Below are positions 1 through 6,808 of a stretch of DNA of 49,012 nt, in pieces. How positions within the stretch are numbered: the first letter of the stretch is position 1; every line of letters begins with the position of its first letter. Made by a program: the position numbers and the translations under genes. Below the pieces are notes generated by a model that searched no databases, was not told where the DNA came from, and saw nothing but the letters and a program-made list of their open reading frames with translations. Origin of the DNA: JAPLVB01 sp964353635 (GTDB taxonomy: Archaea; Aenigmatarchaeota; Aenigmatarchaeia; QMZP01); contig CAYGVS010000005.1 of assembly GCA_964353635.1 (NCBI GenBank), positions 1 through 49,012 of the forward strand. Direction: 5' to 3'.

Positions 1-351
1 ACTGTATGATGCTCCGGAATACCACGTCTGGTCTGTTGTATATTCATCTACATTTCCAAGTGTTCCAGAAAAGCCTATGGTAAAGGCCTGTAACGGGGAT
101 GTTGAATAAAAAACAGACGCAGGCCAGGTAACCCCGCCCTTGAAAATAAATCTATCACCGGCTTGATGCGAATACGATCCGGAAAAGCCAATCATCCCAG
201 GGCAACGTTTCCAGGGGGTTGTGGTTGACAGACCATTATTGCTGTCGCTTCCGCTCTGGTAATCCACATAGTAAGTGGCTGCATCTGCCTGAGGAATAAG
301 GTAAATAAAAAGAAGAATCAATCCCAAGGAAATTAGGAGTTTGGTTTTCAT
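1..351 (-). CDS. Secreted protein, N-terminal part (runs off the window)
   Basis: The minus strand reads 117 codons without a stop from an ATG at 351 to the window edge, so this is the first part of a longer protein. Residues 1-23 form a signal peptide: a short basic start (MKTK), a hydrophobic core and an AxA-like end (ADAA). After it comes YYVDYQSGSDSNNG followed by TTTPWK, then AGDRFIFKGG. This is how many right-handed beta-helix surface proteins begin (DUF1565/PbH1 type), so a parallel beta-helix surface protein is the best guess. A TATA-like TTAAAC about 25 bp before the ATG suggests a leaderless transcript. The C-terminal anchor cannot be seen. Confidence 0.7.
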   Translation of the reverse strand, partial: MKTKLLISLGLILLFIYLIPQADAATYYVDYQSGSDSNNGLSTTTPWKRCPGMIGFSGSYSHQAGDRFIFKGGVTWPASVFYSTSPLQAFTIGFSGTLGNVDEYTTDQTWYSGASYS

Positions 352-442
352 TAATATATATTTGTCTTTGGGAGTTTAAGAGCATCCCTTATTCCCAATC
401 CAATCGCCTCAAGTTTGGTAAGATAAATGGTGAGAGCATCAG

Positions 443-470
443 GCTGAACCAACGAAATTGGTTCAGGCCT
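443..470. other. Hairpin overlapping the 3' end of the AAA ATPase gene
   Basis: Arms TGAACCAA and TTGGTTCA surround CGAAA, and the stem extends outward through AGGC/GCCT with one bulged C. It overlaps the last codons and the TGA of the ATPase gene. No T-run follows on the minus strand, so it may act in mRNA 3'-end formation or stability and not as a classical terminator. Confidence 0.45.
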
Positions 471-1509
471 GGACCAGAAGCGTCCTGTATCTCTCTGAAA
501 CCAGGTAAGCGTATGACTTGCCGCGCTTCTTCCTTTCCACAAGCTTCTCCTTCATGAGCCTGCGCAGGATGTTGTTAACTGAGCGCACTCCGTTCTCTGC
601 GTCCTTGTATTCCTCAATATCAAGTTCGAAGACAATCTGGCTTGGGGTGAGCTCGCCATGCTTCGCTAGGGTCTCCATTATCAGCCTTTGCCTCTCAGGA
701 AGGCTGGATATCATGTCTGAGGACAGGCGCGCCTCTGAGGTGTCCGTTTCCCTCAGGAAGTCATAGTCTATGGTGGTTATGTTGCTTTCCAGGGCTTTGA
801 GGCTGAGCTCATTGCACACTCTCAGCACCTCGCGCGGGAAGCCTCCTGTCCGGTCATAAACATAATCTATCATGTTGTGCGAGAAAGGCCTGATATCATC
901 CCCGCCCGCGCTCTCTATGCGCCTTTTTATGAGCTCCCTGGTTTCGGACTTGGTGAGGGAACCTATCTCTATCCTGGTCCCAACCCTCCTCATGAAGGTC
1001 TCCAGGCTGGATTTCACCGCGTTTTCGAATACCGGAAGGCCTGCCAGGACAACAGAAAGGCCATCCACCTGATCGACAAGAGACCTGAGCCATTCCAGGC
1101 TTTCTGTTGATGCCTCATGGCACTCGTCCACCAGAAGCATGCATTTCTTTCCATTAAGGCCTTTCTTCACGTGCTCGCTCAGGTTGTAGAGGTTTATGTT
1201 CTTCCTGCGCAAAGAGAACCTTCTCCTGGTTATCCGCTCGAATACTGTCACCCAGTCCTCAGGATTCCTGGGCGGCTTTGAAATGTAGATTATCCTTGCG
1301 TCCCGGAAACCCTGCTCAAGGACCTTGAGCATGGTAGTCTTTCCGGAGCCAGTAGGCCCCAGAAGGAGAGAGAACTTGTTGCCGCACTGAAGGCCAGTCA
1401 TCATCTCATTAAGCTGCTTCGTGTATCCCACGAAGACGCTGGGCTTTATCTGAAAAGTAAACGGGTTCGAGTTCCAGTTGAAGGTTTTAATCTGCTTCTC
1501 ATAATCCAT
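463..1509 (-). CDS. AAA+ ATPase with C-terminal winged helix (ExeA/Orc-like)
   Basis: This is a 348-residue P-loop ATPase. Walker A is GPTGSGKTT (residues 51-59) and Walker B is MLLVDECHE (about 124-132). The lid region contains TGGFPREVLRVCNE, as in the ExeA/TniB/Cdc6-like branch of AAA+ proteins. Residues about 270-348 form a winged helix (ERQRLIMETLAKHGELTPSQIVFEL followed by a basic wing in broken form), so DNA binding is likely. Such stand-alone ATPases are common in archaea and their role is not settled. The start is ATG 1509, preceded at 7 nt by GAGGTG. It is divergent from thpR across a palindromic region (1613-1662) that could be its operator. It is not Orc1/Cdc6 itself, because the usual replication-origin context is not visible. 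Confidence 0.75.
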   Translation of the reverse strand: MDYEKQIKTFNWNSNPFTFQIKPSVFVGYTKQLNEMMTGLQCGNKFSLLLGPTGSGKTTMLKVLEQGFRDARIIYISKPPRNPEDWVTVFERITRRRFSLRRKNINLYNLSEHVKKGLNGKKCMLLVDECHEASTESLEWLRSLVDQVDGLSVVLAGLPVFENAVKSSLETFMRRVGTRIEIGSLTKSETRELIKRRIESAGGDDIRPFSHNMIDYVYDRTGGFPREVLRVCNELSLKALESNITTIDYDFLRETDTSEARLSSDMISSLPERQRLIMETLAKHGELTPSQIVFELDIEEYKDAENGVRSVNNILRRLMKEKLVERKKRGKSYAYLVSERYRTLLVQA

Positions 1510-1612
1510 CAGTCAACACCTCGATTCTTGAATTAATGCATTATTGGGTTAGTCTGCCTTTCTGTCAGCAAGTTTGAGATTTGGAAGCGTGGTTTAAAAG
1601 CTTTTTGCTCTG

Positions 1613-1662
1613 AGCTTCACGTGTTCATTTATATATGTGAACATACGTGAAGCTGATGTTCA
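1613..1662. promoter_or_regulatory. Inverted-repeat operator between AAA ATPase and thpR
   Basis: The left arm AGCTTCACGTGTTCA (1613-1627) and the right arm TGAACATACGTGAAGCT (1638-1654) are inverse copies differing by a 2-nt insertion. They enclose an AT-rich TATA-like centre. A third half-site, TGTTCA, follows at 1657-1662. The spacing (TGTTCA, 10 nt, TGAACA) fits a dimeric transcription factor. An operator for the divergent ATPase gene is the simplest reading; binding is inferred. Confidence 0.5.
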
Positions 1663-1760
1663 TACCATTCTGGATATTATGAGAGGCTTTTTAAGTATAG
1701 CCTGTTCCAAAGCATGGCGCATTATGAGGGGATTTATATGCTGCTGCTTAAAGATATACT

Positions 1761-2387
1761 ATGCGCCTCTTCATCGCCATAGAGCTTGAGAAGGGCCTGA
1801 TAGATAAGATAGCCTCTGTGCAGGAGAAGCTCGCCTCAGGGGATTATGACTTGAAGATGGTCGAGCCTCGCAATCTCCACCTCACGCTGAAGTTCCTTGG
1901 TGACATCCATGAAGAGCAGCTCATGAAGGTGGAGAACATCATCTCAAGCTCGCTGAGGGGTTTTCACGATTTTGGAATCTCTTTTGAGGGCATAGGCTAT
2001 TTTGGCGATGAGAGTTTCATCAAGGTAGTCTGGGCTGGAGTGAAAGATGGGAAGGAAGGTTTAATCAATCTTGCAAAGGAGCTTGACAAGAATCTGTCGT
2101 TCATAAGGAAGGATGAGCACGGGCCAAGCCCCCATCTGACCATAGCAAGAGTGAAATCCAGAAGGAATGCGAAAGAGCTTGGCCGTGAAATACGCGCAAT
2201 GCAAGGCGTGAAGTTGGGTGAATTTCGCGTGAAGGAGATAAAGCTGAAGAAAAGCGTTCTTCTGCCCCAGGGGCCTGAATATGCTGATGTCAAGGCGTTT
2301 CCCCTCGATGAAAGGAAGGTTTCAAGAGACGCCTTCAGTCCAGAAAAGGAAAGGAAGGCGTCTGCAGGAGCCTTCAATCAGGAATAG
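1761..2387 (+). CDS. thpR: RNA 2',3'-cyclic phosphodiesterase (2H family)
   Basis: The protein belongs to the LigT/ThpR branch of 2H phosphoesterases, which opens 2',3'-cyclic phosphates on RNA ends and ligates tRNA halves in vitro. The two catalytic signatures are HLTLKF (His40) and HLTIAR (His125). The body of the family ends near residue 185. The last 23 residues are an extra tail made of two imperfect 13-residue copies (ERKVSRDAFSPEK and ERKASAGAFNQE). The tail is encoded by two copies of a palindromic DNA repeat, so it was probably added by repeat insertion. The TATA-like TTTATAT at 1733 lies 25 bp before the ATG, so the mRNA is probably leaderless. A link to intron or RNA-end processing is possible but not shown. 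Confidence 0.9.
   Translation: MRLFIAIELEKGLIDKIASVQEKLASGDYDLKMVEPRNLHLTLKFLGDIHEEQLMKVENIISSSLRGFHDFGISFEGIGYFGDESFIKVVWAGVKDGKEGLINLAKELDKNLSFIRKDEHGPSPHLTIARVKSRRNAKELGREIRAMQGVKLGEFRVKEIKLKKSVLLPQGPEYADVKAFPLDERKVSRDAFSPEKERKASAGAFNQE
2315..2375. repeat. Two GAAG micro-palindromes in the thpR 3' end
   Basis: Unit 1 (2315-2336) has arms GAAGGTTTC and GACGCCTTC around loop AAGA. Unit 2 (2354-2375) has arms GAAGGCGTC and GGAGCCTTC around TGCA. The units are 39 nt apart, exactly 13 codons, and together encode the repeated C-terminal tail. They match the palindrome family seen at 10797, 26917, 31695, 43713 and 44137. Confidence 0.65.
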
Positions 2388-2395
2388 GTGCATGA

Positions 2396-2785
2396 ATGGA
2401 TGAAAGGCTTGTCACAAAGCTCTGCCTTATCGGCTCTGCGCTCAGCATTGCGGTTATTTACCTTTTGCTCATCCAGATGGAATACAGGACAGTGAATGTT
2501 GGCGATGTGACAGCAGAGCTTGCGGGCAGCTCTGTCAATGTGACAGGATATGTGTCCAGCATATACTTCCATAAGAGCGGGCACGTGTTTTTCAATCTGA
2601 TTGACGGGGAGGATAAAGTCCGCGTCGTGATATGGGAGAACATAGCAGAGCAGCTCGGCTACTCCGGGCTTGATGCCACCAAAATCAAGAATGGGGACAG
2701 CATCCAGATAGTTGGAACCGTGGAGCTATACCAGGGGGAGCCTGAAATCATACCCGTGAAGGCTCAGGTCAGGCTGCTAGGGTGA
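2396..2785 (+). CDS. Membrane-anchored OB-fold protein
   Basis: The protein has 129 residues. An N-terminal membrane helix (about residues 7-26, LCLIGSALSIAVIYLLLI) is followed by a domain with the pattern of an OB fold of the tRNA_anti/YdeI kind: VNVTGYVSS, then FNLIDGEDKVRVVIW, then GDSIQIVGTVELYQGEPEII. It starts 9 nt after the thpR stop and has a GGTG about 8 nt before the ATG, so it is co-transcribed. A nucleic-acid or small-ligand binding role on the outer face is possible; function unknown. Confidence 0.75.
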   Translation: MDERLVTKLCLIGSALSIAVIYLLLIQMEYRTVNVGDVTAELAGSSVNVTGYVSSIYFHKSGHVFFNLIDGEDKVRVVIWENIAEQLGYSGLDATKIKNGDSIQIVGTVELYQGEPEIIPVKAQVRLLG

Positions 2786-2788
2786 ATG

Positions 2789-3256
2789 CTATCTCCCATA
2801 TTTCCCTGTAATAGAAGCTGTGGCCAGCACCTTCTTCATTAGCGATTTCTTGAAATCTGAGAGCGAAGTGTTGAAGGTGAGCGGGAGCTTGTCAGCGTTA
2901 AGCGCGTAAAGGGTAGCCACATAGGGATGGTCTCCGGACCCTTTTGGCGGCTGCGGGCCTCCGTAGCCTAGGCCTCCAAAAGAATTGGAAAGCTCTGAGC
3001 AGCCTTTGGGCATGCTCCTTCCTGATGCGCCTTCAGGAATAGAAGTAGCGTTGGCAGGAATGTTTATGACAAGCCAGTGCGCCCACTCCCTGGCAACCGG
3101 GTGGATGTCCACTATTACCAACGCGAAGGATTTTGTTCCAGGAGGCACGCCTTGCCAGGAGAGCTGGACTGAAACGTTCTGGCCTCCTATCCCCTGCATA
3201 ACATGCTTCAGGGGTATCTTCCCTCCGTTCGCGAATGAAGAGCTTGAGAGTTCCAT
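2789..3256 (-). CDS. PEBP/YbhB-YbcL family protein (Raf kinase inhibitor-like)
   Basis: This 155-residue protein matches the phosphatidylethanolamine-binding (YbhB/YbcL) family: LSWQGVPPGTKSFALVIVDI is followed by WAHWLVINIPAN, the strand carrying the ligand-pocket His, and later GYGGPQPPKGSGDHPYV, the anion-binding loop. The family's physiological role in archaea is unknown. The start is placed at ATG 3256, 2 nt after the M42 peptidase stop, because this gives the usual N-terminus (MELSSSSF) and avoids overlap. The two genes form an operon. Confidence 0.9.
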   Translation of the reverse strand: MELSSSSFANGGKIPLKHVMQGIGGQNVSVQLSWQGVPPGTKSFALVIVDIHPVAREWAHWLVINIPANATSIPEGASGRSMPKGCSELSNSFGGLGYGGPQPPKGSGDHPYVATLYALNADKLPLTFNTSLSDFKKSLMKKVLATASITGKYGR

Positions 3257-3258
3257 AA

Positions 3259-4290
3259 TCAGAAATACTTCGGCGCGCTCTTGACGCATTCGGCAGCCAG
3301 CTTTGCTGTGGCTTCCATGTCATTCAGCTCTACGACCTCTACAGGGGTGTGCACATATCTCACAGGCACTGCAAGGCATCCTGAGGGTATGCCTTCCCGT
3401 ATCATGGGCGCCATGGAGGCATCGGTTGCGCCGCCGCTCATGACATTGAGCTGGATTTTTATCTTGGTCTTTTCCGCTGTCTCAAGTATCCATTTCTTGA
3501 CCCTGGGGTTGGTTATGCTTATCGCATCCTTAAGGTCCATTGTCGGTCCCTTGCCGAGAACCAGATTGGATTCGTTGGGCTTTATCTCCGGGGTGTCGCC
3601 TGCTATGTTGGTGTCAAGGGCGAGCACGACATCAGGCTGGATGCCGAATATGCTTCCCCTCACTCCTATCAGGCCAGTCTCCTCCTGCACTGTGCCAACG
3701 GCATAGACTGTGCCTTTGAATCCCCTAATCCTCTTCATGACCTCGATTAGCACTGCGCATCCTGCCCTGTTGTCAAATCCTGCTCCTGTGAGCCTGGAAC
3801 CGAGCAGCCTGCTTACCTCTCCGCTGCGGGTTATCATGTCTCCAATGCTTATTCCTGCCTTCCGGACATCCTCTGCGCTTCCTGCGCCTATGTCTATGAA
3901 AAGCTCTTTTAGCTTGAAGGGATTCTTCTGCTCGTCCTTGTCCTGAAGGTGCACGGGTTTGGTTCCAATCACTCCTGTCACAGAGCCCTTGGAGCCGTGT
4001 ATATGGACCTTGATGCCGGGAAGGACCCTCTCATCCCAGCCGCCGATGGTCTCGAAGTTTATGAAGCCTGACTTGTCAACATATTTGACCATCAGTCCCA
4101 GCTCATCCATGTGCGCTGCAAGCAGTATCTTCGGAGAGCCTTTGCCTTTCCTGGCAATGAGGTTGCCGATCTTGTCGACGTGGATCTCATCGACGTAATT
4201 CTTAAGCTCCTTCCTCATTACCTCCCTGACGCTGCCCTCCGAGCCTGATATGGAGGGGGCTTCTGTAAGCTTTGTAAGCAGACTAAGCAT
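3259..4290 (-). CDS. M42 family metallo-aminopeptidase (TET-like)
   Basis: This is a 343-residue peptidase of the M42 clan, which forms large tetrahedral complexes in archaea and trims peptides released by the proteasome. The metal ligands are visible: H60 (AAHMDE), D173 (GAGFDNRAG), the catalytic pair E203-E204 (VQEETG), D226 (ALDTN) and H314 (VHTPVE). ATG 4290 is preferred over the in-frame GTG at 4299 because GAGGTG sits 6 nt before it. The leader shares an 18/19-nt block with that of the AAA ATPase gene. Endoglucanase annotations of this family are historical errors. Confidence 0.92.
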   Translation of the reverse strand: MLSLLTKLTEAPSISGSEGSVREVMRKELKNYVDEIHVDKIGNLIARKGKGSPKILLAAHMDELGLMVKYVDKSGFINFETIGGWDERVLPGIKVHIHGSKGSVTGVIGTKPVHLQDKDEQKNPFKLKELFIDIGAGSAEDVRKAGISIGDMITRSGEVSRLLGSRLTGAGFDNRAGCAVLIEVMKRIRGFKGTVYAVGTVQEETGLIGVRGSIFGIQPDVVLALDTNIAGDTPEIKPNESNLVLGKGPTMDLKDAISITNPRVKKWILETAEKTKIKIQLNVMSGGATDASMAPMIREGIPSGCLAVPVRYVHTPVEVVELNDMEATAKLAAECVKSAPKYF

Positions 4291-4314
4291 GACACACACC
4301 TCGATTCTTTGAAT

Positions 4315-4353
4315 GAAGGCGATTCACGCACATGGATGCAAATCACCGCCTTC
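4315..4353. repeat. Long-loop member of the GAAG palindrome family
   Basis: Arms GAAGGCGAT and ACCGCCTTC (8 of 9 positions pair) are separated by about 21 nt in the leader region of the M42 gene. Less regular than the other units, so its membership is tentative. Confidence 0.4.
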
Positions 4354-4438
4354 CAACTGATTATTAATAGGATAATAGGGTTCCTTTCTTTATATTTATG
4401 GAATTCGGCAATAAAATATCTTATTTGAAGGTGAGCGA

Positions 4439-5281
4439 ATGACATTGAAGGAAGAGCTGGAAGGGAAAATCCCCAAAAGCAAGATGTCTCTCCTGCGGAC
4501 AGGGTTCGACATCATAGGGGATATTGCCATCATAGAGATTCCCCAGGAGCTCGAGTCCAAGAAGCTCCTTATAGCCAGGGCGCTCAAGAAGTCACAGCCT
4601 CATATCAAGACGGTATGCAGGAAGCTCAGCGAGAGGGAAGGCAGGTTCAGGCTTCGGGAGCTGGAGATCCTTGTGGGCAAGAATACAGAAACCGTCCATA
4701 AGGAATCAGGCTGCCTGTACAGGCTGGATGTCTCCAAGGCTTATTTCTCCCCCAGGGAAGGGACAGAAAGGCTCAGGATTGCGGAACAGGTAAAGCCAAA
4801 GGAGTCCGTCATGGTTTTCTTTGCGGGAGTGGGGCCTTTCGCAATACTTATCGCAAAGAGGCAGCCGCTTTCCAGGGTTTGCGCGATAGAGGTGAATCCT
4901 GATGCTGTGGAATACATGGGTGAGAACATCCGGACGAACAAGGTTCAGGAAAGAGTCGAGGCTGTTCTTGGCGATGTGAAGAAGGCTTCGAAGCCATTTT
5001 TCGGGAAGTGCGACAGGGTGATCATGCCCCTGCCAAAAGAAGGATATAAGTTCCTTCCTGAGGCCTTCCGCTGCCTGAAAAAAAAAGGCGGGATTATCCA
5101 CTTCTATTCTTACGCGCACGAGGATGACTTGTTCTCAGGGGCTGAGCGCCTTGCCCAAAAGGCCGCGAAGAAGGAAGGCAGGAGCATAAAAATCCTGGAA
5201 AAGAGGAAGGTCCTTCCATACGGGCCAAGGGTGTTCAAGGTATGTTTGGATATAAAAGTTGGAAAGAAAGCCCCATCTTGA
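4439..5281 (+). CDS. trm5: tRNA (guanine37-N1)-methyltransferase, Trm5 type
   Basis: This 280-residue protein has the archaeal Trm5/Tyw2 architecture. An N-terminal region (GFDIIGDIAIIEIP, then RLRELEILVG, then TVHKESGCLYRLDVSKAYFSPR) precedes a Rossmann SAM-binding domain with FFAGVGPFAI (motif I), CAIEVNPDAV (motif II) and the substrate-site loop MPLP. It would make m1G37, the first step toward wyosine bases and an anti-frameshift mark. A second family member at 30567-31331 has the MGY loop typical of Taw2, so this copy is the better Trm5. GGTGAG precedes the ATG. Confidence 0.88.
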   Translation: MTLKEELEGKIPKSKMSLLRTGFDIIGDIAIIEIPQELESKKLLIARALKKSQPHIKTVCRKLSEREGRFRLRELEILVGKNTETVHKESGCLYRLDVSKAYFSPREGTERLRIAEQVKPKESVMVFFAGVGPFAILIAKRQPLSRVCAIEVNPDAVEYMGENIRTNKVQERVEAVLGDVKKASKPFFGKCDRVIMPLPKEGYKFLPEAFRCLKKKGGIIHFYSYAHEDDLFSGAERLAQKAAKKEGRSIKILEKRKVLPYGPRVFKVCLDIKVGKKAPS

Positions 5282-5282
5282 T

Positions 5283-5957
5283 TTATTCAGATTCTGAAAG
5301 AACTGATTGTGCTGATTCCAGTAATATATTTGTAAATTCTCTGGGATATTCTGGATGATCAAAGACGCCGCCAGTATCTCCGTTGGGAGGATATATCGTG
5401 GCAAGAAGATTTCCTCTTTCTCCAGGCTTCCTTTCAACGAAAATATAACCAGGGGCTCTTGAGCGAATTTGCTCAAACATTTTCTTCCCGAAGGGATTAA
5501 AGTGCATCTTGAAAGGCATTACGAAATCACCAATCAGACGGAGCCTTCCATTATATACATGGATGATGGAATTATGGAAGTTGCCTTCCGTTGCCCTTTT
5601 TGCAATATATTCTTCCGGCATTTCGTTCATTCTTTTGGCCTCATCTTCCTTCATCCGTTTTGTTTCAAACATACCAATGGCAATAATGTCATTCTCATAG
5701 CTTTCTGCTGGATAATCACCGCAAGCCTTTCCCAGGCCCAGCGCCCAGCATTTATTCCCTATTTCTGCCAAATCAATAGTTCTGTAGTTCATATGGCCTG
5801 TTCTTGTTCTGTGATAATCCGAATCATTTGCTATAATAGGAAATACACCTTCCCCCGGAAAGGTTATCGTATCGTAGGAATATTTTCCAGAAAGAGCGGA
5901 ATAGACATTTTTTATCAGGTCGTCCCCTTTTATTTTCCTTTTGAAAGTGAAAATCAT
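5283..5957 (-). CDS. Protein of unknown function
   Basis: The protein has 224 residues, no membrane segment and no family I can name. Notable stretches are FPGEGVFPIIANDSDYHR, YRTIDLAEIGNKCWALGLGKACGDYP and FVERKPGERGNLLATIYPPNG. ATG 5957 is chosen because the reading frame further upstream overlaps dph6, and a TTTTAAAT box lies 25 bp before this ATG. The coding sequence is richer in A+T than its neighbours, which may indicate transfer. Its promoter overlaps that of dph6. Confidence 0.7.
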   Translation of the reverse strand: MIFTFKRKIKGDDLIKNVYSALSGKYSYDTITFPGEGVFPIIANDSDYHRTRTGHMNYRTIDLAEIGNKCWALGLGKACGDYPAESYENDIIAIGMFETKRMKEDEAKRMNEMPEEYIAKRATEGNFHNSIIHVYNGRLRLIGDFVMPFKMHFNPFGKKMFEQIRSRAPGYIFVERKPGERGNLLATIYPPNGDTGGVFDHPEYPREFTNILLESAQSVLSESE

Positions 5958-6033
5958 AATATGTAAATGGAAGAAAGATTTAAAAGTGCATCCAGTAGCC
6001 TGCATATTTAAGGCGATATTCATAATTAAAAAC

Positions 6034-6765
6034 ATGCGCGTCGCAGTCCTCTTCTCAGGCGGCAAGGATTCCACCCTTGCCCTGTATGATTCCCTGCAGA
6101 AGGGCATGGAAGTCAGGTACCTGGTCTCCATGTTTTCCAAGAACCCTGAATCCTACATGTTCCACTACCCTAACATGAGCATGGCCATAATGCAGTCGCT
6201 TTCCATGGGCTTAAGGCTCGTGACAAAGAAGACGGCAGGCGAGAAGGAGAAGGAGCTGGAGGACCTGAAGAATGTCCTCGAATCCATCAAGGCGGAGGTG
6301 GACGGGATTGTGGTCGGGGCGATAGCATCCAAATACCAGAAGGAAAGGGTCCAGAGGATATGCAGGTCTTTGGGGCTTAAGATGATTGCGCCTCTCTGGG
6401 GCAAGAGGCCAGAAACCATATGGAAGCGGCTAATCGATGCCGGTTTCGAGGTCATGATAACATCGGTCTCAGCTGATGGGCTTGGAAAGGAATGGCTTGG
6501 CAAGGTGATAGACAAGAAATCCCTTGCAAAGCTCAAAATGGCAGCCAAGAAGCACAGGCTCCATCTTGCTGGGGAAGGCGGGGAGTTCGAGACCCTCGTC
6601 CTGAACGGCCCCATCTTCAAGAGGAGGCTTGAGGTAACGGACTCGGAAATCCAGTGGAACGGGGAATCCGGAAGGTTCATAATTAAGGATGCTAAGCTGA
6701 AAGGTGGAGCCTCTTTTGTGGCTGAGCCTATCCAGAGCGATGCAGCTTCAAGCGTTGCTGGTTAG
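6034..6765 (+). CDS. dph6: Diphthine--ammonia ligase (Dph6)
   Basis: This is a 243-residue N-type ATP pyrophosphatase. The PP-loop is FSGGKDSTLA (residues 7-16) and the family signature GEGGEFET is at 180-187. Dph6 amidates diphthine on elongation factor 2, the last step of diphthamide synthesis. ATG 6034 is chosen because it starts directly at the first beta strand (MRVAVLFSGG) and a TATA-like CATATTTAAGG lies about 26 bp upstream. The length is typical of archaeal Dph6. Dph2 and Dph5 are not in this window. Confidence 0.92.
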   Translation: MRVAVLFSGGKDSTLALYDSLQKGMEVRYLVSMFSKNPESYMFHYPNMSMAIMQSLSMGLRLVTKKTAGEKEKELEDLKNVLESIKAEVDGIVVGAIASKYQKERVQRICRSLGLKMIAPLWGKRPETIWKRLIDAGFEVMITSVSADGLGKEWLGKVIDKKSLAKLKMAAKKHRLHLAGEGGEFETLVLNGPIFKRRLEVTDSEIQWNGESGRFIIKDAKLKGGASFVAEPIQSDAASSVAG

Positions 6766-6808
6766 TCCTTTAAAGCGCTATTAATATTACATTTAACAAT
6801 ATATTAGC

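Noticed and set aside
351..542. 63-codon minus-strand frame upstream of the secreted protein
   Set aside because: It overlaps the AAA ATPase 3' end in another frame and has no protein-like features.
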